This document shows positions 31,744 to 43,230 of a stretch of DNA of 64,000 bases, in pieces. Positions within the stretch are counted from its first letter, which is position 1. Each line of letters starts with the position of its first letter. Location of the stretch: assembly GCA_015143295.1 (NCBI GenBank), contig CM026568.1, positions 20,652,607 through 20,716,606 of the forward strand, in the 5' to 3' direction. Source of the DNA: Tetracentron sinense (taxonomy: Eukaryota; Streptophyta; Magnoliopsida; Trochodendrales; Trochodendraceae). The notes under the pieces are model-generated. The model was given only the letters and a program-made list of their open reading frames with translations. It ran no database searches and was not told where the DNA came from. A program made the position numbers and the translations under genes.

Positions 31744-34129
31744 TGTCAGCACCCTATTTTTACACTCCCTTAACCGTGGTTAATTAATTTAGCTATGGTC
31801 CAAACCCTAGATCAACCCTAGTTTCAAACCCTAGGTAAACCCTTAACCATAGGACTAAACCCTAGTTAAGACCCTAGTTAACCCTAAGCTTAACCCTAGG
31901 TAGTCCTAAACCCAAACCCTAGGTAGCCCTAGCCTAACCTTAGTAAGCCCTAAGTATACCCAAGGCCCAAGCCCATTTGACCAAACTTATACCTAGACAA
32001 CTCAATCAAACCCAATTACCTAATTTTATTACCCAACCCAAGTAGTCAAGCCCAAATACCCAATCACCCAATTGCCTAAGTCAAAGCCTATTTCCATAGC
32101 CCAAGCCCAAATGTCATAGTCAAAGTCCAATAATCATAACCCATGACCCATCTACTAATAACCCATGATCCATAAGACCTAATCCACATATCCATATCCA
32201 CCTACCCTATATCCTACAACCCATACCCATAGAACCCATAGTTCACTCAACCCACCAACTCTCTTACACCTCTCTTACATCAACCCATACCTATATAACT
32301 CATAGTTCACTCAACCCACCAACTCTCTTACACCTCTCTTACACCCTATATCTTACAACTCATACTCATATAACTCATAGTTCACTCAACCCACCAACTC
32401 TCTTACACTCTCTTACACTCCTTACAACACTCAATCTATCAACTCACCTTACAACACTCAAGTCTTTACCCACTAGCTCCTTTTATCCCCCATGTAAAAG
32501 ACACAACCCAACCTCTTAGTTTTCCTATAAATACCAATCCCTTAGCCCCTTAGATCCATCCCTCAAGACCCCTAGAAGGTTCCCACCCACTTGTGTTTCT
32601 CTTGAGTTTGAAGAAGGGAGAAGAAACTAAGGTTTAGAGTTTGGAAAGAATTCTAAGACTAAAAGCTTAGAGTTCTTCACTAACTCTCTTCCTTTGTGGA
32701 TTCTAAAACCCTACCCCTTGGAGCATTGAAGGAGAATTCTTGGAGGAGTAGGCACTCATTCTTTCATTTTCTCTTCTTTTTTATCTTTTTTTTTATTTGG
32801 TTCTCTCTTCTTGATCTCTCATTTCTCAAGCATAGTTGGGCCTCTCTACACCAATCTAATGGTGTAGAGAGACCCCATATCAAAGGCAAGGAGATGCTCA
32901 TTTTTTCTTTTCATTTCCATGTACATATTTTCTTCTTTTTTATGTACCCACAAGTGTGGATATGGGTAGGCCCATAGAGAGTGGAAGCTAAAGCTATACC
33001 TCTCTTTTTCATTTTGTTTCCTTTTGAGATTCTAGTCCTCTTTCTAGAATTTTTTGTGAAAGCTCATCCCCTCCCTAACATTCTTTAGAGCAACATTACA
33101 TCATTAATAATGGTGTAAATGAACCACCTTAAAAGGGAGATGATGAGTTTTCATTTTCTTTCATTTCTTTATTTTTCCTTCATGTTCTATGTTGAATGGG
33201 TAGGTGATGGTTTAAGGACTTAAAATAAATGATAGTTTAAGGACTTAAAGAGGACATTCTTAAAAATGTCTCATACCAAAGACATATTTGATCTATTATC
33301 AACACCAATTCAACAAAATAGGTGTTGGCAATAGACCATTTACATTCATAAGGCACATCCCTCTTTATGTCTTAAACTATAATCTTTTAGCCAAACTCTT
33401 GGACTAAATTTGACTTTAGTTAAGTTTGTCAAAACCTTACCTATCTCAAAATACCAAAAACATGATAAAATCTTAAAACACCAAAAACATTCAAATATAA
33501 CCAAAATATAAAAAACATTCAAATATCCCCAAAAATCTCAAAAAATATAAAAAATACAAAAAGACCAAAAAGAGACTTGTAGGGCCTCCTTAGCTTTGGT
33601 TAGCTCATCTAACCATGGATAAATACCCTCTAACCGCGGTTAGACTTAACACTTGTGCACTTGACCTCCCCGGTCAACTAAACCATAGCCTTCTAGGCTA
33701 GACCCTTTGACCACCCTATGCACACACACACTTCCCCCTAGCCTCGGCACGGGCTCATGTGCCAGAACTACGCTCGGTCTGATCTCACCATGCGAGTACG
33801 TAGGCAACCCAACTCGGGTTCGACCCTAGCCATCTAGCTTTCTATTTTTCTTGGATAAGCACTTACTTAAAAACTTTGGACATTCTAATTAAACTTTGAG
33901 ATTATAATCGGCTTAAGTTTAGGGAGTAGGTAACCATTATAAAACGGGGGTCTTGGGGTGCCTAACACCTTCCTCAGGGCTTAATCGAACCACTTACCTT
34001 AACTCTGATTAGACCATTTGCCTTATCCAAACAAACAAATACCCGGGACCTATCCCTAAGAATGAATAGGTGGCGACTCAAGTCAAAACATATAATTGTG
34101 AAAGTGGGTTGGAAAATCCCATGCTCACA
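31744..34129 (+). repeat. 3' LTR of the second gypsy element (2.39 kb)
   Basis: It starts TGTCAGCACCCTATTTTTAC and ends CCCATGCTCACA. Its first ~220 bp and last ~600 bp correspond to the LTR at 7907-10943; the middle differs: AACCCA-rich DNA, a ~60-70-bp repeat of CAACCCACCAACTCTCTTAC (32240-32430), then a TATA box and leader. Confidence 0.8.
32526..32533 (+). promoter_or_regulatory. TATA box within the LTR
   Basis: TATAAATA lies in TTTCCTATAAATACCAATCC, followed by a CT-rich leader, as expected for the U3/R border of an LTR promoter. Confidence 0.5.
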
Positions 34130-35235
34130 ATATCATTAAGAGGGAGAATATGGTTTTGATCATTAAGGAGGAGTACAGTAGTGCATAACGACTATTTTCC
34201 CCTTATGACCTATATTAATTTTTCTTTTATCTTTACCTTCTATATTAATATATTTCATCCCTTTCTCTCCTAAAAATCTTCTTTCCCATTCTCAAGAATA
34301 GTCACCCCACTATGGAAGAGATCGCTTTCACTATGGAAGATGCATTCATGCTCTGAAGATGCATTCATGCTCGGAAGATTACCTTATGGGGTGACTATTC
34401 TTATACCAGTACATTACTCATGTTTTTTACTCATGTTTTTTGAAGAGATCACTTTCACTATAGAAGATGCATTCATGCTCGGAAGATTACCTTATGGGGT
34501 TTAGTCTGCCCATTGTGTTGTTGGAGATATGAGAGATGAAGAACGTTATTACCGGAAGAAAATGAAGGATTTCAATGATGCCTTCACTACAAGAAATGCC
34601 AAGAAACGAGGATCCATCCTCTTGAAGCTGGAGACGCGTCTCCCTTACATTTCTCTGTCACCCCTCAACCCATGGTGGCTCCAACCTTTTATATCCTTCT
34701 TACACCCTTCTAAGCCCTTCACACGAACAGAACCCGATGACCCTGATCGATAAATATCAAGGCCTGACATGGACCAAAGACCTCATCAACCTAAGGGAAG
34801 AAGTGAATGCTTTTATTCTCTTGGTCTTTTATTCAAAAATGGAGGAGGGTGCTGGGTGGTTTTGGTTTTTCAGAGAGATAAAGCAGATACGAGATTTTGG
34901 ATTTATTGGGTGCGTACCGTTTTTAATCATGCAGGATTTGAAGTCGATTTGAAGTCAACTGAAGGGAATGATTTCCATAAGAAGAGGATGAAGTTTCACT
35001 CAATTAGAATCATAGATTTTTGGTTGGTGGAGTTCTCTTCCACACAATTTTTATCCCTTTAGAGGAAATTTTGTATTCTTTTTTTGTATGATTTCTTTCC
35101 ATTGTTTCATATTTGTGATTGTGTTCATCTTTTTATTTTTTAAAGAGAGAAAGGTGAAGTCCCACAAATTAAATTGCCAATTTCTTAGTCTTATATTTTT
35201 TGTCTTTCTATTGTGTTGGGGTTTCTTTGTTTGGT

Positions 35236-35273
<38 letters not shown>

Positions 35274-36040
35274 TTCCAGATGATTTATGTGTAGGTGAGA
35301 GTTGAGACATTCAAATAACTCAATAGCTGTACATTTTTCTAAAGTTGGTTTAGAAGTGCCACAGGTCATCGGCCTTTAAGAGGACGGGAAATGACCATGA
35401 TTCCTGTCTAAATGAACCTGATTTTGATTTTAAAAAAAATCACCCAAAGTAGGATATGGACATATGGTGAGATTGACAATTTGCAACCAATAATGGTAGA
35501 AGATAAATCTTTATAATGCTGGAAGATATAATTTTGAGTTATTGTTGATTTAATAATTTTTTTTAATTAAAAGAGGTTAACATGGGTTGTTGATATATAA
35601 AGTTTATGTTTCCAATGGTTTACGTGCAGGCTGAGACATGCAGGAATCACTCAATGGTTGTACATTTTTTCTTTAAGTTTGGAAATACAATCGAAATGTG
35701 TTGATGTCATTAACAGCAAGGAGAAACAGTGAAAGGATTTTTGCGATTTTAGGGGTCTCATTGGAAAGTAGATATGAGGATAATAATACTCGAAATCCTG
35801 CTTTTGGGCGCACTAGCACAGTCGTGTATTGGATAGGATAAGGAAAATGAATGGGATTTAAGAAATGATACACCATGGAGTATCGTGGATGATGATCCTT
35901 ATAGCCTGTGTTACTAAACATGGTTCAGGTGTTCATCACTTGATTAGACCAATCTGTGTAAAAACTAAGTTGGTTCATTCTAGATGAGAAGGCAAGCGAA
36001 ACAGTTTTTTTTTTTCACAGGGTAATGAGAACTCTCCCGA
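34130..36040. other. Non-coding stretch with short duplications and a TA microsatellite
   Basis: The phrase GGAAGATTACCTTATGGGGT occurs at about 34374 and 34481 with shared flanks (a ~60-bp duplication). A pure TA run lies at 35238-35268. A ~70-bp block (CAATAGCTGTACATTTTTCT / CAATGGTTGTACATTTTTTC) is repeated at 35278 and 35617. Open frames at 34529-35062 have no family I recognise. Confidence 0.4.
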
Positions 36041-36205
36041 AATCAACAAAGTATAAGGATTTAATTGCCATTTCTTTTGTCACACTTTCAACTTTTTCCT
36101 TTTATTTACTATTTTTTAATTATAATATAATTAATTTTATTATCCCTTCTCACATTTTTTTTACTTGTTGTAGTGATTTTGTGTATCGCATGGGTTTCTT
36201 ACTAG
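36041..36205 (+). mobile_element. Helitron 3' end (separate, truncated copy)
   Basis: GTGTATCGCATGGG followed by TTTCTTACTAG and a T is a Helitron-like terminus (hairpin-like words, then CTAG before T). The 5' end of this copy is not found; the left limit is arbitrary. Confidence 0.4.
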
Positions 36206-36211
36206 TATATA

Positions 36212-37891
36212 TCTATACTAATACTATATGCTGGTTGGTTCCACTTGACATATCTCATTGGTCTCTATTTTCTATTCTGGTTCATGCAACATATCTTCTA
36301 ATTGATCAAATAAGAAAATGTCACATCACCCTTTTAATTATTGTTCTTCCTTCCTAATTAAGTGATGGGTTAATTGTTCAACTTCATTCACTCACATTCT
36401 ATTTTTTAAAAATTATAATTAATTAAATTGTAATAATAAATATTTATTTTTTCTTCTAATTCTACTATTTAATTGTAACTAATTAAGTTGTAACATTTAA
36501 ATTATTGATAATATGAAGTTTAAGGGTCTCTTCTTCCTTCCCTCCACATTCTCATTCTTCAATTGCAATTTATTAAATTGTAACATCTATCACCTTCAAA
36601 TTTTCAAACTCTTGGTTTACCTTCTCTTTAATCCCCTAAAATAGTAGACAAATCCACAAGATATTTTTCATTCTTAAATATGTAAGGATTTGACATGTTG
36701 TATATTTTAGTTAATGTGGTTCACTAGAGAGGTTTTTCCCAAACATGGGAGCATCTAGAGTGGAAATCTCAAGAAGTTTGTTTTCGCGGCAGCTATTAGG
36801 AAGTTCTTAAGTCAGGGTGCATTATGGCATGAGTACATTTTTGAGTACTATATTTTGGGTAATTCGATGCTATTGGAAGCTGTCAGGTTCTGGTTATGGT
36901 TGTAGCATTACTTACCTTTATACTTATGAGTCTCTACATGGAGCTTTGACAGAGTATTAATGCATTTTAGGCATTATTTTGGGTTTTCTATTTTGCTCTC
37001 GCAGTAGAGATTTGAAGTAGCATATATTATTTTAACTGAAATTAATGAGATTCACGCTATCATTGATATTTGGAGTAAAAAATGAAATTCAAATTATTCT
37101 TGATATTCATTGGTGTTAAAGTGTCAAGTGGTTTCATCTAAAGTTCTTCATCTATCAATTAAGTGTAAAAAAAGAAATTAACAATAATAAATGAAGGAAA
37201 GAGATTTTTCCTAAATTAATAATCTACCCTAAATCTTTCCTTATATATAAATTATATTTTTTTACTTAGGTTATAATTAATTATCTTAACACTTTAATTA
37301 GTAAATACTCTATAAGAAATTGAGTTTCTTGACATGGTATCTCTATTTGATTTTTATTTTGCATTTTGTTATATTATGCAAATCAGTGGTAGTGTTAAAA
37401 TGAGTCCCACTAGAAAAAATTTAATTAGATGTTGTTTCGAGTTGAAGAAAAGGAAGAGATTAACATTTTCTCTTCTATGTAAACTTTTCTTTATAATAAC
37501 TAATTATTTAAATAGAATTATTTAAAGAACTTATTATTTACAAGAAATATCATCATCTCTAAAAATTTTAAATAATAGTGACACATTAAATTTTTAGATG
37601 AGATGAGATAATTTTTTTTATAACGATGCAAACTTACTTTCTTGAAGTTATATAATAATAAAATAAAAATATATATAACAATAACATTATGAATTTTTAA
37701 ATGATTAAATTAGCTACTTTTAATAGGATACATATAAAAAAAAATCTCACAAGAGATGACTAAACTATCATAATTTTTCTTCTATTTTATTTTTATTCTT
37801 TTCTTACTATCTATTTTTAATTTTCTCATCATATTTCTCGTTTATTCATTTTCTTTCAACAGCTTGTGCATTTGCACGGGATTTTTGCTAG
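36212..37891 (+). mobile_element. Non-autonomous Helitron (1.68 kb)
   Basis: It starts TCTATACTAATACTATATG (5' TC) and ends GTGCATTTGCACGGGATTTT + TGCTAG: a 5-bp-stem hairpin (GTGCA/TGCAC) about 11 bases before a terminal CTAG. It lies between A (36211) and T (37892), as Helitrons insert into AT without target duplication. The body is AT-rich with no Rep/helicase frame. Confidence 0.75.
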
Positions 37892-37904
37892 TATATATAT
37901 ATAT

Positions 37905-37995
37905 AAACGCTCTGGAGGTGCTCTTGACCCTATCCTAAATTGAAACTTAAGGCTCTCACGCTCTCGCTTTGGTTACTTAGCTTAAAACTGTGGAC
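37905..37995. repeat. Dispersed repeat, copy 2 (relative at 20616)
   Basis: It shares ordered phrases with 20616-20710 (see there). Superfamily unknown. Confidence 0.4.
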
Positions 37996-38262
37996 ATGTT
38001 TAGGAGGGCACACTCAGCCTACCTAGGGTTTAGTGTTGACGGTGGGGCTGGGAAGCTCTCTTTTAACATGTTTATTAAAGACAATTATATTTGAATGGTT
38101 TATTGTACAATTGGTTTAATTAATATTGACGAATATTTATTAAAAAAATATTGACTAATACAAGTTCATTTATGGAGTGTTATAGAATTATTGATTTCAA
38201 TGGGAGACTGCAATAATAAATTTTATTGAAATTAAAAAACCAAGTTGTTCCCTTATCTTTTA

Positions 38263-38838
38263 GGGATTTTCCCTAAATACACCCAGGGTTCTTTGAGAGA
38301 CCTAAAATACACTCCATTTTTAAAAACTTCCCTAAATACTCTCCAAACAACTTTTAAGATCCTTTTACCCTTATATTTTCAAGAAACTCAAGAGTTTCTC
38401 TCCCACCACCGTAACTCTCTTCTCTCCCCACTGTAACTCTCTTCTTCCTCACCATTGTTCCTATCGGCTCATTCTGAAAATGCAATGAAAATGCCCCATT
38501 TTCTCCAATTCGCCTTATTCTGTTCGATGAAATCCAGGGGCTTGAGTTGCTTGGACGAGTCTCAGAGTTTTATTCCTCAGCCCGTCTACATCCACGGCTA
38601 TTGCCACGGCCTGCTGCTCTACACCCGCACCAAACTCAACCCTGGCCCCGACTCCTAATGTTTGCATGAGAGCTAACGGCGGGAGACAACGGGAACAATG
38701 GTGAGGAAGAAGAGAGTTACCGTGGGGAGAGAAGAGAGTTACGGTGGTGGGGAGAGAAATTCTTGACTTTCCTAAAAGGTTGTTTGGGATGTATTTAGGG
38801 AAGTTTAAGAACCCTGGATGTATTTAGGGAAATATCTC
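38263..38838. mobile_element. Pack-MULE-like Mutator element (576 bp)
   Basis: TATCTTTTA is repeated exactly on both sides (38254-38262, 38839-38847), a 9-bp Mutator duplication. Long terminal inverted repeats of about 165-195 bp begin GGGATTTTCCCTAAATAC and, inverted, GAGATATTTCCCTAAATAC, and contain two CCGTAACTCTCTTCTCTCCC phrases. The right arm lacks ~30 bp present in the left. Between the arms is about 200 bp of GC-richer DNA unlike the surroundings (next entry). Confidence 0.85.
38455..38658 (+). pseudogene. Candidate captured gene fragment in the Mutator element
   Basis: The middle of the element is open for 67 codons, with ordinary-looking amino acid content in the second half (GLSCLDESQSFIPQPVYIHG then YCHGLLLYT, KLNPGPDS). 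Its base composition (CCACGGCCTGCTGCTCTACA) is much richer in GC than its AT-rich surroundings. I do not recognise the source gene; capture is inferred from position between Mutator arms. Confidence 0.45.
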
Positions 38839-38992
38839 TATCTTTTATGTTTGGCCTAGTAAATAAAAATAGAATTTTGTTAGTTGCACCATTTCCCTTG
38901 CATTTGCCACCAAGGGTTCGTTATGCTGAAACTTATAAAGCTTGGTATTTTGCAAGTCCCATAACTTGAAGTGTCGGCTTTGTTGGATGTTG

Positions 38993-39394
38993 TCATGAAT
39001 TCAACCCGGATTCATGATGACCCGTTTGACAACCTGGATGACCCGATAAATGGGCAATGTGTATATTAGTCCGACTCGTTTTGGGTATTTTACCCATATT
39101 GTCTTTATGTTGTAACTCTAATTATAATAAGTATTTTTTAGGGTTTATTTCGTAAGAGAGGAGAGCCGTTTTTCGGGTGTATTGGGAAGAGGGTTTTTTT
39201 CCGAGTGAGAGCATTGCAAACTCTTCAGTTAAATATAGTGATCGATCACCGCTGCCCATGGACGTAGGCATATTGCCGAACCACGTAAATCGTGTCTCCC
39301 TTTTGATTTGGTTTGTTTTTTTTTTTCTATTTCGTTTGTTTGGATTTGCTGTTTTGGATTCGTTTTCACCTTGATTTGCACACTTTTGCACAAC
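38993..39394 (+). repeat. Ty1/copia-type solo LTR candidate
   Basis: The region starts TGTCATGAATTCAACCC and ends GCACAACA. Inside, GGACGTAGGCATATTGCCGA + ACCACGTAAATCGTGTCTCC is a phrase found in many plant copia LTRs just after the transcription start. No second LTR or internal domain is adjacent and no 5-bp duplication was identified, so the ends are provisional. A 189-codon minus-strand frame over this stretch (39122-39691) has no recognisable domain. Confidence 0.5.
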
Positions 39395-39870
39395 AAACTT
39401 TGCAAGTATTGTCTTTTGAAAATATTTATTTTCTTTTAAGCCTAGAAATAGAAGTAATTTTTTGACGGGCCTTCTAACAAAGCAATTTATACCACCATGA
39501 AACTTCAAGTGAAGTTTTGCGAGAATTGAAATTTCAAGAAATGAGAAGTAAAGGAACAACACAAAAATTGATGATTTCCCAAATTTGTGAATTCTCCTCC
39601 TACAATTCCCACTTGAACAGGACCAAAACGGAAAAGAGGACAGAATATTTGGTAGGCTATAATGACAATTTCTTTTTGTAGCATTAGACATACCCCAATA
39701 TTTGAAGACTACACTTCATTATTAAAAATTCTTAATTAACTAAAACTATTTAATTCATGACATTATAATTGTGCATTGAGAGAAACTATCTGTAAATTTT
39801 ATAATTACACTCCAAACTTCAAACTTCATGTCTAAAATTCTAAATTATTTAATCAAGATATTGTTACTTA
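39395..39870. other. AT-rich intergenic DNA
   Basis: Nothing recognisable on either strand. Confidence 0.3.
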
Positions 39871-39878
39871 ACTCCCTA

Positions 39879-40193
39879 TAGGGTTGTAAACGGAGTGAAT
39901 TCGAAGCGGATACCACAGTATCCGTATCTGATCCGTTTACTAATATCTGCTATCTGAATTTGTTTTGTTATCTATGGATAATTTAAAAAAAAAAAAAAAA
40001 ATTCCGTATCCATATCCGCAATATCCGATGAAATTCGGATATTATTCGAATTCATTATTCAGTTATCATTCGAATTCGTCTGAATATAATAATTGAATTC
40101 GATCTGATGGATATTTATTCGGATAATTATCCGATTATTCATATACAAATTTGAATTGGACCCGGACAATATCCGACTCCGTTTACAGTCCTA
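39879..40193. mobile_element. hAT-like MITE (TAGGGTTGTAAACGGA family)
   Basis: The ends TAGGGTTGTAAACGGAG and the inverse of TAGGACTGTAAACGGAG pair well. The 8-bp flanks ACTCCCTA (39871-39878) and ACTCCCCA (40194-40201) agree at 7 of 8. Interior words TATCCG, GAATTCG and GGATA repeat on both strands, as in 25459-25916. Confidence 0.85.
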
Positions 40194-40201
40194 ACTCCCC
40201 A

Positions 40202-41415
40202 TTCATACTAATAGTCCATGTAGTGCACCACTTGCTTAATTAAATGATTATAATCATCTCATAGATCTTTTTTAGGCTAGGTACTATTTAAGAGGTGGAC
40301 ATTATTACATTAACATATAGAGCATGCCAAATTAGATGGTATACACTAATTTTAGTACCATTAATATTTTTTTTATGTTTTTCTATCAATTTGATTGGTT
40401 TAATGAAATGAAGAAAACCTTAAATAACCAAAAATCGTCAAACAAAAAATTAAATTTCTAACTCCAATTAATTAAATAAATAAACAAAGTAAAAAGTTTT
40501 TAAAACTTTCATTACCAAGCATTTTAAAACTTGTTCTATCTTTTAAAGAGAAGATATTCTTTTTTTTGTAAGTCGAGGTGTCCCCAATCCTTCATGTCAA
40601 GACTAATCCTCGAAGGTGCAACGAGAGCCCACAACCCACCGCCCCAGGTAAGTTTGGGAAAATCCACTGCGGGACTGACCCAAAGGGGAAGAGATGTTAT
40701 AACGAATGTCTTATAAAAAAATAAAAAAGGTGATGAAGAATGGAGAAGTCGGTTAAAGAAGACAGTTAGGATTACTTAAGTGCATTTTTAAAAAATGAGA
40801 AACTTTAAAATATTAGCTAGGAATAGTCATCAAATGTTGTATTTTTTTTTGGTAAAATCAAATGTTGTAAAGTACACCTAATAAAACCAAAAAAAAAAAG
40901 TACACCTAATACAAAATTCTTTTTTTTTTTGGTTGTGTGTATTCTTTCATCCTTTTAAGGTTCAATGCATAAGGGGAGAGTACAGGTGGAGGTAGCCCTC
41001 CTCACAACAAGGCGAGATGGTCGCTTGCGCTTGACCAGGTGAAATATAGTGGATCCTGGACCACGTTTTATGCAACGTGGCTTAAGCCCATTTGCTTGAG
41101 CCCACAAAACAAAGAAGCGTGACGCAACGTTACTCTCTATTTCAGGCCTCGTTTATTTATACACCGACCAGAGTCGTGTTGAGTTTAGTATTTCAAAGTT
41201 TATCATCAAATAATGGGCCCGCTTACTTCCAAACCCACGTCTTCAGCAGCTTATGTGGGCTCTCACTGGCCATTGCCGACTCCTGATGACACGTTTTAGA
41301 ATAACTCAGTTACCCAAACACGTGCGAATAGTCCCTTTTCGTATTGTTTTATTTTTTTTATTAAAAAAAAGAAATAAAAAATGACAAACTGATCCAGAGT
41401 GAAAGCATATAAGCA
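40202..41415. other. Intergenic DNA
   Basis: A, T and mixed homopolymer runs (40558, 40842, 40887, 40921) are present. No gene, and no repeat boundary I can defend, was seen. Confidence 0.3.
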
Positions 41416-41682
41416 TGGGCCTCGGATTGTCTCTGGCGAAGCCAAAAAGGGCTCTCGGGTTCCATACATTGTGCAACAGTTGGCATAAAAATGGGGAGAC
41501 TCATTTTATTTTCTCCCCATGATTTTGACTTCTCCCCATTTGATATCACTCCCTCTTATTCTCACATACTTATCACCACATGTCTTATTGCCCCATGATT
41601 TTGACTTCTCTACCACTTGTCCCCTATTCTATGGAAACCCGAGACAAGCCCTTTCTGACTTCGCTAGAGACAATCCAAAGCC
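41416..41682. mobile_element. Mutator-like MITE
   Basis: The left end TGGGCCTCGGATTGTCTCTG and inverse right end GGCTTTGGATTGTCTCTAG continue for ~50 bp (CGAAGCCAAAAAGGGCTC / CGAAGTCAGAAAGGGCTT). The core has TTTTCTCCCCATGATTTTGA twice. The flanks ATATAAGCA / ATAAGGGCA match only partly. Confidence 0.7.
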
Positions 41683-41930
41683 ATAAGGGCATGTGGTGGA
41701 GACTCTGATCTAGGCAAAAATTAATTATTATAATCTTAAGTAGCGATTCAAATACATGTGAAACCAAAAAACCAGAAAGACAGCTTCTTTTATTCATTGT
41801 CCTCTCCAATTGGATTCCCATTTTTGTTTATACAAGTTGGCACAGGGCCCACAAAAAAAAAAAAAAAAAGTTTGGCACATAAGAAAGCATTTGTCGCACA
41901 ATATTACAAAGAAATTGTAGAGGGCCGTTT

Positions 41931-42491
41931 TGATTCTTGAAGAAATGGGGTTTACTGCAACCTCAATCTAACCTAAATCCGATATCCAGACCGTTCTAAA
42001 TTGAGTTATTTTTGGGAGAAATGATTCAGAGATCACAAGAAAGAAAATGGGAAGAAGAAGGAAATGATTCAGAGGGAGAGAAGAAAGAACAATGAAAAAA
42101 AGTAGTGACAGAATGTTTTTTCTTGATGAATCATTTACTTTCTCTTTCTGTAAATTCTATTTGGAAATCTGATTGTTTTTGGAAAATCTTCTGGGAATTC
42201 GAAAAAAATCTCTCTCCCTCAACAAGGAGGGGTCACCTCTATTTATAGATGATTAACAAAATCGTAACTAACTTGTACAGCTGTCATAACCGTTTTTGTA
42301 ACTGACTTTTAGAGAGAAAATATTGGATTCCATCAAGATAAAGGCGTTTTGTCACCATACCTCCTTTAAGCTTTTATGACCAAAGCTTTCAGATATATTC
42401 TTCAAAGGTTAAAAGCGGTATTCACAATATCCATCTTTTAACAAATTCTATCTAAGCCCTCCAAACCACAACTCATCATCCTCCCCCAACA
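41931..42491 (-). repeat. LTR candidate (minus strand), solo
   Basis: On the minus strand it starts TGTTGGGGGAGGATGATGAG and ends TTCTTCAAGAATCA, with CATCTATAAATAGAGGTGAC (TATA and start region) near 42240. This layout is that of an LTR promoter. No matching second LTR is in the window and flanking 5-mers differ. Confidence 0.45.
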
Positions 42492-42641
42492 GCAATTGGT
42501 AACTACATCGTGAAAGCGGGTCATACGCTTTCTTGGTGTACTGTCCTACTGAGGTAATATATTAGTGTTCAGACAGCAACACTCCTCTAAAGTAATAATC
42601 ATGATATCAATAATAATAATAGCGATGATAATAATCATCTA

Positions 42642-42755
42642 ATAATCATCTCAAGTCCAATAGGGAAATCGTAAGTGTTGGACGAAGACACCCTTCCCGC
42701 ATCTCAAGTCCAATAAGGAAATCGTAGATGTTGGACGAAGACACCCTTCCCGTCA
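42642..42755. repeat. 53-bp direct duplication
   Basis: CATCTCAAGTCCAATA-GGGAAATCGTA...GGACGAAGACACCCTTCCCG occurs twice in succession (about 42647 and 42701). Confidence 0.8.
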
Positions 42756-43002
42756 GGCCTTAAGAGAAACTGAGGAAAAATCCATCCTCAATGCTTTCTC
42801 CCTGACTGTCAGCCCAGGAAGTAATCTATGCTTCACTGGAATAGGTAATGAGGGGAAACAGCCACACTCATTCCCACGGGGAGGTACCAATCCATACCGT
42901 TTACCCCTGACAAAACAAATCTTCTTTCTGGCAGAAGTCATCAGAAAGGTATACAAGGAGGGTACTGATCCATACCACGCCCATCATCATGAGAAAGGCG
43001 TT

Positions 43003-43230
43003 GAAAGCCAGAACGAGGCACTGAAGCCATATAGAATATCCGAAGGCGTTGAAGCTTGAATCAACATCAAAGGCATTAAAGCCTGAAACAGCATCCAAAG
43101 GCGTTAGAGCTCGAAATAGTATCCAAAGGCGTTAGAACCCGAAATGATATCCGAAGGCGTTAGAGCTTGAAACAATATCCAAAGGCGTTAGAGCCTGAAT
43201 CTGTGTCAATAGCGTTAAAAGCGCAATAGT
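43003..43230. repeat. 28-bp tandem array
   Basis: AAGGCGTTAGAGCTCGAAAT + AGTATCC-type units repeat about six to eight times; the step between 43098 and 43126 is exactly 28 bp. Earlier units are more diverged (GGCGTTGAAGC). Confidence 0.8.

Larger units (their letters stand above)
28907..34129 (+). mobile_element. Second gypsy element of the same family, 5'-truncated
   Basis: From CAGGGGCAAAAAAAGGAC at 28907 the sequence follows the first element from 5749 onward: the same tail, the 139-bp array, the CTCACTAATCAAGG unit, polypurine tract and 3' LTR. The 5' LTR and gag are missing. Compared with the first copy the 139-bp array is longer and more uniform, the CTCACTAATC array is shorter, and a 42-bp array has been added. 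Confidence 0.8.

Noticed and set aside
34529..35062. Three overlapping plus-strand frames of 71-97 codons
   Set aside because: Considered as exons of a gene, but the pieces do not join by good splice sites and match no family I know.
39122..39691. 189-codon minus-strand frame, the longest in its region
   Set aside because: It runs antisense over a copia-like LTR and AT-rich DNA; composition is irregular and no domain is seen.
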